Of a DNA stretch of 33,936 bases, positions 17,328 to 24,029 are shown in pieces. The stretch lies in the IMG/VR virus record IMGVR_UViG_3300047551_001838, positions 1 through 33,936 of that record; one strand, 5' to 3'. The translations under genes and the position numbers were made by a program. The notes beneath the pieces are model-generated. The model searched no databases and was not told where the DNA came from. It was given only the letters and a program-made list of their open reading frames with translations. This DNA comes from a virus. The first letter of the stretch is position 1, and every line of letters starts with the position of its first letter.

Positions 17328-17536
17328 TGCCAGCTTTCAACACGCAGCAGGACCTGGTGGCCTACATAACGCAGCTCGAGCGCCGCATCGCCCTGCTTGA
17401 GAGCTCGGTAGTCCGCATCGACAAAACCTCGAACAGAGCGACGCTCACCGCTGACAAGGGCCGCATCATCTTCGACACCAGCGCGACCAACCGCCTCTAC
17501 GCAGGCGATGGCACGAGCTGGAACGCGCTCTGGTAG
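17327..17536 (+). CDS. Small tail-tip-associated protein
   Basis: 69 aa from an ATG at 17327 overlapping the hub stop (TGATG). Residues 5-30 are a short coiled coil (DLVAYITQLERRIALLESSV). The C-terminus NRLYAGDGTSWNALW is a tail-fibre-like beta motif often seen at the end of phage structural proteins. A trimerising tip or fibre component is plausible. Confidence 0.65.
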   Translation: MPAFNTQQDLVAYITQLERRIALLESSVVRIDKTSNRATLTADKGRIIFDTSATNRLYAGDGTSWNALW

Positions 17537-17550
17537 CGCAGGAGGACCTC

Positions 17551-18009
17551 ATGGCTTATCTCAACGGGCGCCTGCCGGCGTCTGCGCTCTCGCCTATCCC
17601 GGGCGGCCAGCTTGCCAAGGGCGCGCCCGCTCGCAGCTGGCTCGCTCTGCGCTGGTGCGTTTACAAGAAGACCGGCATCTGGCTGTACCCGACCGGCCCG
17701 GCGAGCTCGTACCGCACACTCGCCAAGCAGCAGGAGTTCTGGAGCAACTACATGAACGGCAAGGGGCCGATCGCCGCTCGTCCTGGCACTAGCAACCACG
17801 GCTGGGGCAAGGCGGTCGACCTGCCGCTACCGGCCCAGCAGGCTGCCGTGCGGCGCTTCGGGCACCTGTTCGGCTGGGGCATCAAGGGCGGCCAGCTGAG
17901 CTCCGATGCGCCTTCAGAGGCGTGGCACTGCACCTATCGCGGCCCCTACACGCGCAGCGCGCGCGTCTGGTACTGGCGCTACCGCCTGGCAAGGAAGAAG
18001 AACAAGTGA
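17551..18009 (+). CDS. Endolysin, M15 (VanY-type) L-Ala/D-Ala-type peptidase
   Basis: 152 aa; AGGAGG at 17540-17545 fixes the ATG. The M15 zinc site is visible: SNHGWGKAVD (H83, D90) and SEAWHCTY (E123, H126). It should cleave peptide bonds in peptidoglycan stems at the end of infection. No signal peptide or separate wall-binding domain, but the Arg/Lys-rich C-terminus may bind the wall. Forms a lysis cassette with the amidase (4-nt GTGA overlap) and holin. Confidence 0.9.
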   Translation: MAYLNGRLPASALSPIPGGQLAKGAPARSWLALRWCVYKKTGIWLYPTGPASSYRTLAKQQEFWSNYMNGKGPIAARPGTSNHGWGKAVDLPLPAQQAAVRRFGHLFGWGIKGGQLSSDAPSEAWHCTYRGPYTRSARVWYWRYRLARKKNK

Positions 18010-18491
18010 GAATCATCAGCCGGCGCCAGTGGGGCGCACGCAAGCCCAAGGAGCGCTCCTATCAGGACCCGCGCAGCGTCCGCGAGCTCTTCATTCACTA
18101 CTCCGAGTCGCCGAGCGCCTCGAGCCTGGACGAGCAGAAGGCGCTTATCCGCGGCATACAGGACTTCCACATGGACGGCCGCGGCTGGTCTGACATCGCC
18201 TACAACTACCTCGTCTTCAACGGCAGCAAGCCGCGCGTCTTCTACGGCAGGGGCGCGCGCGTCATCCCGGCCGCTCAGGCCAACCACAACACCAACACGA
18301 TCGCCGTCTGCGTGGTTATGCGCGCCGACGACAAGCTGACCTGGCAGACCAAGCTGCAGCTGCGCCGCCTGGTGTGGCACCTGCGAGCCAAGGTCATCAA
18401 GCGCAACGTGCCGGTCAAGCCACACAGCGCAGTCACACAGACGTCCTGCCCGGGCGACCAGCTCCGGGCGTTCATCGAGAAGCACTACTGA
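18006..18491 (+). CDS. Endolysin, N-acetylmuramoyl-L-alanine amidase (Amidase_2/PGRP)
   Basis: 161 aa from a GTG at 18006 overlapping the peptidase stop. T7-lysozyme/PGRP-type layout with zinc ligands H31 (LFIHYSES), H140 (VKPHSAV) and C148 (QTSCPGD), and DFHMDGRGWSDIAYNYLV between. It cuts the bond between MurNAc and L-Ala. No signal peptide, so export depends on the holin. Together with the M15 enzyme the phage has two separate lysins instead of one modular enzyme. Confidence 0.92.
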   Translation: MRIISRRQWGARKPKERSYQDPRSVRELFIHYSESPSASSLDEQKALIRGIQDFHMDGRGWSDIAYNYLVFNGSKPRVFYGRGARVIPAAQANHNTNTIAVCVVMRADDKLTWQTKLQLRRLVWHLRAKVIKRNVPVKPHSAVTQTSCPGDQLRAFIEKHY

Positions 18492-18500
18492 GGAGGGGTT

Positions 18501-18662
18501 ATGAAGCCTGTCCCGAAGGTTGCCGCCGCAGGTATCGGTGGCGCAGTCGCAACGCTAATCGTCTACCTCGCCAGCGTGGCGGGCGTAGAGGTTCCCGGTG
18601 ACGTTGGCGCAGCTATCGCCACCGTTGTCGCTTTCGCTGCCGGCTACCTCAAGAGCGCTTGA
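18501..18662 (+). CDS. Holin, small membrane protein
   Basis: 53 aa, with a strong AGGAGG at 18491-18496. Two hydrophobic segments, AAAGIGGAVATLIVYLASVAG and VGAAIATVVAFAAGYL, are separated by a short acidic turn (VEVPGD), with Lys near both ends. Size, topology and position right after the lysins match short actinophage holins that permeabilise the membrane at lysis. The stop overlaps the following TTG start. Confidence 0.82.
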   Translation: MKPVPKVAAAGIGGAVATLIVYLASVAGVEVPGDVGAAIATVVAFAAGYLKSA

Positions 18663-19963
18663 GCAAACGCGCGCCGTTGAGCGCGCAGGAGCTTCGCCAA
18701 CTGCTCGCAGAGCATGGGGGCTGGGCTGCTGCTGCGCGTGCCACAGGCAGGAACGTCTCCGAGATCAAGAGCCGCGCCTCATCGCTCGGCATCAGGGTCA
18801 AGGAGGAGCCTGCGACAACCGAAAGTCCGGTCACCGGACCACGTCAGACGATCGAGACCGGCAAGGACACCGCCTCTGCGGAGTTCATCGAGGCCACGGT
18901 CAACCCTGACGATGTCCCGACCGACGCCGAGCTGCTCAAGCGAGCCAACCTGGACCCGAAGCTGTGGGAGGTCATCTCCCGCCGGCAGAGCGTCTGGGAG
19001 GCTCAAGGCAAGGGCGGCGAGGAGAAGGTCATGCGAAGCCTTCGGGTCTCGTATGGCCGCATCAAGGCCACGCTCTCAGAGCTCGTGCAGCCCGCTTTCG
19101 GCGGCCGCCCGCTGACGGTAAGGCCTCCGGCCCGGCAGAAGCGAGGAGAGCGTCAGAGCAGCCTTGTGTTTGTCCTAAGCGACTTTCACTGCCCGTACTA
19201 CGACCGCAAGCTCCTCGAGGTCACCGAGCAGGTGCTGCTGCAGGCCCAGCCTGACCGGCTCATCATCAACGGCGACCTGGTCGACTGGCCTTCGATCTCC
19301 CGTCACGCCAAGGAGCGCGGCGAGGCTACGGCCAACGAGTGCATCCAGAGCGCCGGAGAGGTCCTCGCGCGCCTCGTTGCCGCTGTGCCCGATGACTGCC
19401 TGGTGCAGTTCATCCCGGGCAACCACGACAGCAACCTCTCCCGTTACCTGCTCGAGCGTGCCGACGCTGCCGCTGACCTGTGCGTAGCGGGCTCCGATGT
19501 TCCGGTCTGGAGCATCCGCAACCTGCTGCGCTTCGACGAGCTCGGCGTGGAGATGATCGGCAGCGAGGACCGCTGGCAGCACGCCACGGTCAAGCTCACC
19601 GACGAGCTGGTGGTAAGGCACGGCCTGTCGGTGCGGGCCGGCTCGGCCGCATCGGTGCTGGCAAACATGCGCAAGGCCGAGTTCGCCACCGTCTCGGGCC
19701 ACACTCACCGGCAGGGCATCGGCGTCACCGTGCGCTGGAAGGCCTCCGGGCGCCACAAGATCGTCCAGGGCGCCGAGGTCGGCGGCATGTTCCAGATGCC
19801 CAAGAAGGCAACGGACTGGCCGGGCTACCTCGCGCACAGCAACCTGGATTGGGCACCGGGCTGGGCGTCGATCGAGATAACCGACGAGCCTTTCGGGCAC
19901 TACAGCATCGACCTCGCCAGCTGGCAGAACGGCGTGCTGATGTGGAGAGGCGAGCGCTGGTGA
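18659..19963 (+). CDS. HTH plus calcineurin-like metallophosphoesterase
   Basis: 434 aa from a TTG overlapping the holin stop. Residues 8-45 look like a helix-turn-helix (GWAAAARATGRNVSEIKSRA). A linker near residues 50-80 encodes copy 2 of the 15-bp palindrome. The phosphoesterase core carries SDFH (D175, H177), NGDLVDW (204-210), GNHD (254-257), H321 and GHTH (347-350), the full two-metal set. Likely a phosphodiesterase or nuclease acting on DNA, given the HTH. Similar proteins occur in actinophages but their role is unproven. Confidence 0.85.
   Translation: MSKRAPLSAQELRQLLAEHGGWAAAARATGRNVSEIKSRASSLGIRVKEEPATTESPVTGPRQTIETGKDTASAEFIEATVNPDDVPTDAELLKRANLDPKLWEVISRRQSVWEAQGKGGEEKVMRSLRVSYGRIKATLSELVQPAFGGRPLTVRPPARQKRGERQSSLVFVLSDFHCPYYDRKLLEVTEQVLLQAQPDRLIINGDLVDWPSISRHAKERGEATANECIQSAGEVLARLVAAVPDDCLVQFIPGNHDSNLSRYLLERADAAADLCVAGSDVPVWSIRNLLRFDELGVEMIGSEDRWQHATVKLTDELVVRHGLSVRAGSAASVLANMRKAEFATVSGHTHRQGIGVTVRWKASGRHKIVQGAEVGGMFQMPKKATDWPGYLAHSNLDWAPGWASIEITDEPFGHYSIDLASWQNGVLMWRGERW
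18825..18839. repeat. 15-bp palindrome GTCCGGTCACCGGAC, copy 2
   Basis: Same 15 bases as copy 1, here inside the phosphoesterase gene, read as S-P-V-T-G-P in the linker after the HTH. The reading phase differs from copy 3, so protein-level conservation does not explain it. Confidence 0.8.
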
Positions 19964-19964
19964 G

Positions 19965-20195
19965 ATGCGCTCAACCTTCGACGTGCTGCGGCTCCTTCAC
20001 AGCTGCGGCTACCGCTACGCGCGGCTAAACGGCATCACCTACGAGGACGGCCACACCGTCGTCCTATTCACGATGCCGCACGGCCAGAGCCGCCGCGCCT
20101 TCACCGCCTTCATCTCCAAGACAGAGCAGGACCGGCCTCACCTGGAGGTGGAGCCGGGCTTCGTAGTCGACCGGCAGGGGGAGATAAGTAGATGA
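19965..20195 (+). CDS. Hypothetical protein
   Basis: 76 aa, ATG 2 nt after the phosphoesterase stop. Mixed alpha/beta: STFDVLRLLHSCGYRYARLN then EDGHTVVLFTMPHG and a basic C-terminus. No domain recognised. Overlaps the next gene by 4 nt (ATGA). Confidence 0.65.
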   Translation: MRSTFDVLRLLHSCGYRYARLNGITYEDGHTVVLFTMPHGQSRRAFTAFISKTEQDRPHLEVEPGFVVDRQGEISR

Positions 20196-20665
20196 GCACC
20201 AACATGACAGCGCTGGACTTCTGCCTCCTCGAGGGGCATGTGCCGAGCGCCAACCCAAGACACCAGGCGGCCTTCGAGGGCGCTGGTGCCTGTGCCCGTT
20301 GCGGGCGCAAGCTCGATACCCGCACGATGGCGCGCGACCTTGAATGGGAGCGCAAGCAGGTCCATGAGGCAGCCGAGATGGCGCAGTACGTCGCCAACGC
20401 CGCCGACATCGCCAACGCTCTCAACAGCTTCAGGGAGCGGCGCATGGGGGAGGGCCCGTGGCGCGACCTGCCTCGAGCGTGGATAACCGAGTGCGAGGAG
20501 GAAGCCGCCGACCTGGCTAACTACCTCCTTGCGCAGCTGCAGGAGCTCGGCGACGATCGAGACGACGAGGACCACGCCAAGTGCCAGATGCTGCTGCGCA
20601 TGGCCCTCGCCGCCTCGGTGACCGCCTTCGCCGCTCTTGGCGAGTACCGGCGCACCGACCTGTGA
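20192..20665 (+). CDS. Zinc-knuckle plus helical protein, possibly MazG-like
   Basis: 157 aa. Near residues 33-40 a CARCGRKL knuckle could bind zinc with upstream Cys/His residues. The rest is helical, with WITECEEEAADLANYLLAQLQEL and LRMALAASVTAFAALGEY. The EEAADLANYL block recalls helical nucleotide pyrophosphohydrolase or MazG-like proteins in actinophages, but a full E-x-x-E/E-x-x-D site is not clear. Function uncertain. Overlaps both neighbours. Confidence 0.6.
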   Translation: MSTNMTALDFCLLEGHVPSANPRHQAAFEGAGACARCGRKLDTRTMARDLEWERKQVHEAAEMAQYVANAADIANALNSFRERRMGEGPWRDLPRAWITECEEEAADLANYLLAQLQELGDDRDDEDHAKCQMLLRMALAASVTAFAALGEYRRTDL

Positions 20666-21063
20666 GCCCTCGCCGCAGCGTCACCTACACGATCCCGGGC
20701 CCGCCCAGGCCCAAGGGAAGCCGGGTAGCGGGAGTCACCAAGACGGGAGTCAGGTTCAACAGGGAAAGCAACCCCAGGGCGACTGAGTGGCTGAAGGCCG
20801 CCAAGGCTCAGCTGCGCGACCTGCACGACGCCGGCCCGCTCCTGCCGCCCTATCAGGTGGTCATCACTCTGTATTTCCCTGAGCCAAAGAGCAAGCCGAC
20901 CTGGCCTCGCTCGGGCGACGTTGACAAGTATTCGCGCAACGTCCTGGATGCCCTGACGCAGTCAAGCGTCATCGAGGACGACAGGCACGTCATCGAGCTG
21001 AGCGCCATCAAGCGTTACGGCAGCCCGCGCACCGAGATAACGGTGCATGAGGCAGGGACCTAA
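20662..21063 (+). CDS. RusA-like Holliday junction resolvase
   Basis: 133 aa from a GTG at 20662 overlapping the upstream stop. RusA pattern: TYTIPGPPRPKGSRV at the start, the acidic core GDVDKYSRNVLDALT, then SSVIEDDRHVIELSAIKRYG. The Asp residues at DVDK, LDAL and EDD form the metal site. It would cut branched DNA before packaging or during recombination, matching the Sak4-like and ssDNA-binding proteins further right. Confidence 0.88.
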   Translation: MSPRRSVTYTIPGPPRPKGSRVAGVTKTGVRFNRESNPRATEWLKAAKAQLRDLHDAGPLLPPYQVVITLYFPEPKSKPTWPRSGDVDKYSRNVLDALTQSSVIEDDRHVIELSAIKRYGSPRTEITVHEAGT

Positions 21064-21152
21064 CACTTCGGCTTCGGCCGTCCATACGTCGACCGCCGAG
21101 TTCCCCTGCTCCTCGCGCGTCGGCTCAGAGCGCGACCTCTCTGCGCGCTCCG

Positions 21153-21198
21153 AAAGCCCCTCTGGCCGCTTCCTTCCGAGCGGCTGGGGGGGCTTTTG
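21153..21198 (+). terminator. Rho-independent terminator after the RusA-like gene
   Basis: Long hairpin: AAAGCCCC (21153-21160) with GGGGCTTT (21189-21196) and GCCGCT (21165-21170) with AGCGGC (21179-21184), joined by wobble pairs, 8-nt loop, ending in CTTTTGTCGTT. It should end the late/lysis transcript. On the other strand the shorter U-run could also stop the repressor transcript. Confidence 0.75.
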
Positions 21199-21240
21199 TC
21201 GTTGTCCCAGCGTTGTCCGCTTGTGCGCTTCCCTAACGGT

Positions 21241-21268
21241 TTGGCGTATTGCGCGGGCAGCGTATTTT
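21241..21268 (+). promoter_or_regulatory. Rightward sigma70-type promoter upstream of the G-tract ORF
   Basis: TTGGCG (21241-21246) and TATTTT (21263-21268) are 16 nt apart. GCGTATT is repeated at 21244-21250 and 21261-21267, and CGTCAA at 21269 and 21292, possible regulator sites. The transcript would start about 35 nt before the ATG at 21312 and run antisense to the repressor gene's 3' end. Confidence 0.45.
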
Positions 21269-21311
21269 CGTCAAGGTTGCCGCTAACGCCACGTCAACTA
21301 GGGAGGTTGAG

Positions 21312-21341
21312 ATGAGCAGAAACCGAGGGGGGGGGGCTTGA
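21312..21341 (+). CDS. Nine-codon ORF ending in a G10 tract
   Basis: ATG at 21312 has a good ribosome site (AGGGAGG, 21300-21306) but stops at TGA 21339-21341 straight after ten Gs (21327-21336). One extra G would fuse this start in frame to the 65-aa ORF that begins at TTG 21338. It may be a leader peptide, a phase-variable start, or the visible half of a gene broken by a homopolymer sequencing error. Confidence 0.4.
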   Translation: MSRNRGGGA

Positions 21342-21535
21342 AGCCTTCTTCCCTAGACGTTCTGGCTGAGCTGCACGATCAGCTCAGCACACATCTGCCG
21401 TTAGTACCGGCAGACGACCCGCTGCGCGACAGACTCGTGCAGCTCGAGCAGATACTCAGCGCTTGCCGTCCCGGGCATCAAGGTCCCGGGCGATTCCCTG
21501 CAAGAGCTCCATCGCCTCATCAACCCGTGACCTGA
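21338..21535 (+). CDS. Small ORF convergent with the repressor
   Basis: 65 aa from TTG 21338 as sequenced. Residues 3-43 read like a real amphipathic protein (LDVLAELHDQLSTHL, DPLRDRLVQLEQILSA). The last 25 overlap the antisense end of the repressor gene and are low complexity. Its true start may be ATG 21312 if the G tract has eleven Gs. A switch-related or antisense role is a guess. No family recognised. Confidence 0.45.
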   Translation: MKPSSLDVLAELHDQLSTHLPLVPADDPLRDRLVQLEQILSACRPGHQGPGRFPARAPSPHQPVT

Positions 21536-21782
21536 TCTCGTCAAGGCTGGCCGGTGGGGGCTCCTGTTGGCCCTCGCCGGTCTTCAGGTACTCGTAGCTG
21601 ACGCCGCAGTAGTCGGCGAGCTTGACCATTGTCGGATACCTGGGCTCTGACTCGTCGTTGATGGTGCGCCGCATCGTGTAGAAGTCCACGCCGGCTTCCC
21701 GGGCCCAAGCTGACTCGCTCTTGCCGTAGTGCTTCTCGTTGAGAAGCCTGAGCAGCCGCTGTCCTAGGGTCTCTTCGGGCAT
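21456..21782 (-). CDS. XRE-family HTH repressor, probable immunity repressor
   Basis: 108 aa, the only minus-strand gene. An HTH spans about residues 22-67 (SAWAREAGVDFYTMRRTIND, YPTMVKLADYCGVSYEYLK). The C-terminus is a short helix (SLDEIRSRVDEAMELLQGIA) fit for dimerisation; there is no peptidase domain, so RecA-style self-cleavage is unlikely. No Shine-Dalgarno precedes the ATG; a -10-like TACGCT ends 6 nt before it, suggesting a leaderless mRNA as with lambda cI. Divergent from the early operon, so it probably represses it. Confidence 0.85.
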   Translation of the reverse strand: MPEETLGQRLLRLLNEKHYGKSESAWAREAGVDFYTMRRTINDESEPRYPTMVKLADYCGVSYEYLKTGEGQQEPPPASLDEIRSRVDEAMELLQGIARDLDARDGKR

Positions 21783-21788
21783 CAGCAG

Positions 21789-21794
21789 AGCGTA
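21789..21794 (-). promoter_or_regulatory. -10 element for a leaderless repressor transcript
   Basis: On the minus strand TACGCT fits the TAnnnT consensus and ends 6 nt before the repressor ATG (21782). With no ribosome site present, transcription starting at the A of ATG is plausible. No good -35 is seen, so activation or weak basal use is possible. Confidence 0.4.
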
Positions 21795-21825
21795 CAGATT
21801 TCCGCTGACCTCAGGGCGAAAATCA

Positions 21826-21836
21826 CGGTATTACCG
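21826..21836. promoter_or_regulatory. Candidate operator CGGTATTACCG
   Basis: Perfect 5-1-5 inverted repeat between the divergent repressor and early promoters, the expected place for a repressor dimer site. Related TACAGA sequences lie on both sides (from 21793 and 21844) as direct repeats about 51 nt apart. Confidence 0.4.
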
Positions 21837-21874
21837 CAGGTTTTACAGACCTTCGGCTTGATCCGTCCGTAGTC

Positions 21875-21883
21875 TGGTATAGA
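21875..21883 (+). promoter_or_regulatory. Extended -10 early rightward promoter
   Basis: TGGTATAGA has a TGn extension before TATAGA. TTGATC at 21858-21863 is a possible -35 but only 14 nt away, so the extended -10 probably carries the promoter. It would start the early operon about 65 nt before the ATG at 21956. A short frame at GTG 21915 (four codons), behind GGAGG at 21901, could be a leader peptide. Confidence 0.4.
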
Positions 21884-21955
21884 ACTCCGTCCCGCACCGT
21901 GGAGGAATACGGTTGTGGATGGTGAATAGCACCGCCATGAGGAACGGAGGACGGG

Positions 21956-22090
21956 ATGCAGGAACGGTATCGGAAGGCAGCAGACCAGGCCGGACAGATC
22001 GCCATAGCTGCGGTCATCATCGCCGGCCTGCTGGGGAGCGCGGCCCTCGTGGCCGCCTTCGTACTGGCGACGTTGCTGGTGACCTCGTGA
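21956..22090 (+). CDS. Small membrane protein, first early gene
   Basis: 44 aa, GGAGG at 21946-21950 before the ATG. Charged N-terminus (QERYRKAADQAGQ), then a long hydrophobic stretch IAIAAVIIAGLLGSAAL plus VAAFVLATLLV, probably one or two membrane passes. Stop overlaps the next GTG. As the first gene after the repressor it may act in superinfection exclusion or host membrane takeover; this is inference. Confidence 0.65.
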   Translation: MQERYRKAADQAGQIAIAAVIIAGLLGSAALVAAFVLATLLVTS

Positions 22091-22323
22091 GCGTCGAGAA
22101 GCTCAAGGTCCGCGCGGAGGCTCACCTGTACGCAGGGGAGACCTTTACCGACATCGCCGAGAAGCTCCTCGAGCTGATGAAGCCTGTCGGCGAGAGCGAG
22201 CGCTTGGCTGCGCTGGCCTGCCGGTCGATCCTGATTCAGGTCGGCCAGAGCGAGCTCACCGTTGCACAGACGCTGTGCGACATCGCCGAGGCCGAGCAGG
22301 CCAAGGAGGCCGCCTCATGCTGA
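22087..22323 (+). CDS. Small helical early protein
   Basis: 78 aa from a GTG at 22087 overlapping the upstream stop. Mostly helical: SVEKLKVRAEAHLYAGETF, DIAEKLLELMKPVGESERLA, TVAQTLCDIAEAEQAKEA. The same frame is open further up (from 21913), but that part is unlike protein and overlaps the membrane gene, so I reject the longer version. Function unknown. Confidence 0.65.
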   Translation: MSVEKLKVRAEAHLYAGETFTDIAEKLLELMKPVGESERLAALACRSILIQVGQSELTVAQTLCDIAEAEQAKEAASC

Positions 22324-22466
22324 CCTCGTTCTGGCAGCTGGGCATGGCGGCGCTGGTAATGCTCGGCTGGCTCGCCGTCGCCTTCGTCCTGGCCTTCGTT
22401 GGCTACTTCCTCGTCGACCTGATCGGCGAGCGCATCTACGGCAGGAACAGCAACCGACGCAACTAG
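22317..22466 (+). CDS. Small membrane protein
   Basis: 49 aa; AAGGAGG at 22303-22309, ATG 22317. TSFWQLGMAALVMLGWLAVA and FVLAFVGYFLVDLIG give one long or two short membrane segments, followed by a basic tail RIYGRNSNRRN. Second small membrane protein of the early operon. Confidence 0.65.
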   Translation: MLTSFWQLGMAALVMLGWLAVAFVLAFVGYFLVDLIGERIYGRNSNRRN

Positions 22467-22483
22467 ACAGAGAGGAGCAGGGG

Positions 22484-22705
22484 ATGCTGGAGCAACTGAT
22501 GGAGGCCGGACAGTACGGCCGCAGGTTCATGGAGCTGGGCGAGATGTACGAGCGCACCGCCGTCGACGAGCGCATGAGCGTCGAGGAGCGCGCCGAGGAG
22601 ATGAACCGCCTGCTGCACGTCATGCGCAGCCGGCTTGACAGCGCTGCCGCCGTACTGGAGCGCACCGACAAAGAGGCCCTGGATTACGAGCTGGTGGCGG
22701 CATGA
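22484..22705 (+). CDS. Small helical early protein
   Basis: 73 aa, with GAGGAGCAGG before the ATG. Acidic helical protein: QLMEAGQYGRRFMELGEMYE, MSVEERAEEMNRLLHVMRSR, AAAVLERTDKEALDYEL. Likely a coiled-coil or three-helix bundle. Overlaps the next gene by 4 nt. No function recognised. Confidence 0.65.
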   Translation: MLEQLMEAGQYGRRFMELGEMYERTAVDERMSVEERAEEMNRLLHVMRSRLDSAAAVLERTDKEALDYELVAA

Positions 22706-22830
22706 TTCGCACCAAGGCACAGCAGAAGGCCTACAAGGCCAAGGTCGCCGAGAAGCTGCGCCTGATTGAGGCTCAGCGCGTCGACAGCGCAACCCGCTGG
22801 CGCTACCGCAAGCTGGGGGAGGGGCGATGA
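22702..22830 (+). CDS. Very small basic protein
   Basis: 42 aa. Very basic helical sequence (RTKAQQKAYKAKVAEKLRLI, RWRYRKLGEGR) that could bind nucleic acid. Start (ATGA with the previous gene) and stop (ATGA with the Sak4-like gene) overlap neighbours, which supports it as a real link in the operon. Confidence 0.55.
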   Translation: MIRTKAQQKAYKAKVAEKLRLIEAQRVDSATRWRYRKLGEGR

Positions 22831-23591
22831 CGAAGACCAAGGCAGCGCCTGCCATCTTCGACAACCCGCCCGCGCTGGGCCCGGAGCACTTCAACGTGCT
22901 GCTCTACGGCCCTCCTGGTACGGGCAAGACGACGGCCGCCGCTACGGCGCCCGGCCCGATCGTCTGGATAAACCTCGAGGGAACCGGCGCGATGGCTTAC
23001 GCAAGGCGCGTAGCCGCCGAGCGAGGCACGGAACTGCTGGAGATGCAGCTGCGGCCCGATGAGGACCCGCGCGAGCGTCTCCGGCAGGCCGTTGCCTACG
23101 CCCTCACCGACGAGGTAGGCACCATCGTCATCGACACCTGGGGGAAAGTCAGGAGCCAGCTCGCCCAGGCGATCGGCGGCGACGATGTCTCGCTGCCGCA
23201 GTGGGGCATGATCGGCAAGGAGCTGCGCACCATCCTGCAGACGCTGCGCGACCTGCCGGTCAACGTCGTGCTGATCTGCCACGAGGCCCACAAGCAGGAC
23301 GGCGAGAAGCTCATCGTCGAGCCTGAGATCGGCGGACGGTCGACCGCTGAGGCGATGGCCGAGGTCGACGTGCTGGGCTACACAGGCGTCGTCGAGGACG
23401 ACGGCGAGCGCACCTACATGGCTCGCCTTATCGAAGGCAACGGGCGCCGCGCCAAGGACCGCTCAGGAGCCCTCGGCACTCACCGCCAGCTTGACCTGAG
23501 CGAGTGGCTGGAGACCTTTAGGGAGGCGCTCAAGACAGACCTGAGCGACATCCCGTTTCTGGATAACGACGAAAGCAAGGAGCAGGAATGA
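22827..23591 (+). CDS. Sak4-like RecA-family recombinase ATPase
   Basis: 254 aa. Walker A GPPGTGKT (28-35) within FNVLLYGPPGTGKTTAAAT, Walker B TIVIDTW (99-105), sensor-like VNVVLICHEAH and a C-terminal AMAEVDVLGYTG region: a single RecA-fold domain typical of Sak4/AAA_24 phage recombinases. It should load or pair single-stranded DNA. The following DUF669-like ssDNA-binding gene (4-nt overlap) is its usual partner. Confidence 0.85.
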   Translation: MTKTKAAPAIFDNPPALGPEHFNVLLYGPPGTGKTTAAATAPGPIVWINLEGTGAMAYARRVAAERGTELLEMQLRPDEDPRERLRQAVAYALTDEVGTIVIDTWGKVRSQLAQAIGGDDVSLPQWGMIGKELRTILQTLRDLPVNVVLICHEAHKQDGEKLIVEPEIGGRSTAEAMAEVDVLGYTGVVEDDGERTYMARLIEGNGRRAKDRSGALGTHRQLDLSEWLETFREALKTDLSDIPFLDNDESKEQE

Positions 23592-24022
23592 AGCTCGAGG
23601 ACCTCACCAAGGTCTCAGACGAGGAGACGCCGGCGACCCTGATCGGGCCCGGCACCTACGAGACCACCATCACCGACGCCACAGAGGGCGCCAGCAGCAA
23701 GGGAACGCCGTGCATCCAGCTTGACCTGGAGATCATGGACGGCGAATACAAGGGGCGCGGCCTCAAGGACTGGGTATACGTCACCGACCGCGCCATGTGG
23801 CGCGTCAAGCAGCTGCTCTCGGCGGCGCAGTTCCCGTTTCCCGAGGGCGAGTTCGACTTCGACCCGTCGACGCTGATCGGCCGCAAGGTCACCGTCGAGG
23901 TCACGCACGAGGTCTACAACGGCGACATCAAGACGCGCGTGGCCGAGTACGGCCAGGTGCAGGGCTGGGACCCGTCGCAGATCAAGCCTCCGGCGCCCGC
24001 AGACGACGGAGTTCCCTTCTAG
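23588..24022 (+). CDS. DUF669-like ssDNA-binding protein
   Basis: 144 aa, AAGGAG at 23577-23582. OB-like beta pattern: GPGTYETTITDATEGASSKG, PCIQLDLEIMDGEYKGRGL, WVYVTDRAMWRVKQLLSA, GRKVTVEVTHEVYNG, ending in a short acidic PADDGVPF tail like SSB C-termini. Partner of the Sak4-like ATPase in recombination or replication. Good family match. Confidence 0.8.
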   Translation: MKLEDLTKVSDEETPATLIGPGTYETTITDATEGASSKGTPCIQLDLEIMDGEYKGRGLKDWVYVTDRAMWRVKQLLSAAQFPFPEGEFDFDPSTLIGRKVTVEVTHEVYNGDIKTRVAEYGQVQGWDPSQIKPPAPADDGVPF

Positions 24023-24029
24023 GAGCCTC

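Noticed and set aside
21047-21286. Plus-strand 79-codon frame after the RusA-like gene
   Set aside because: Runs through the terminator hairpin and has Ser/Arg-rich, unstructured composition with no ribosome site.
21913-22323. Long form of the 22087 gene starting at TTG 21913
   Set aside because: There is a Shine-Dalgarno at 21901, but the added residues are low complexity and overlap the well-formed membrane protein at 21956-22090.
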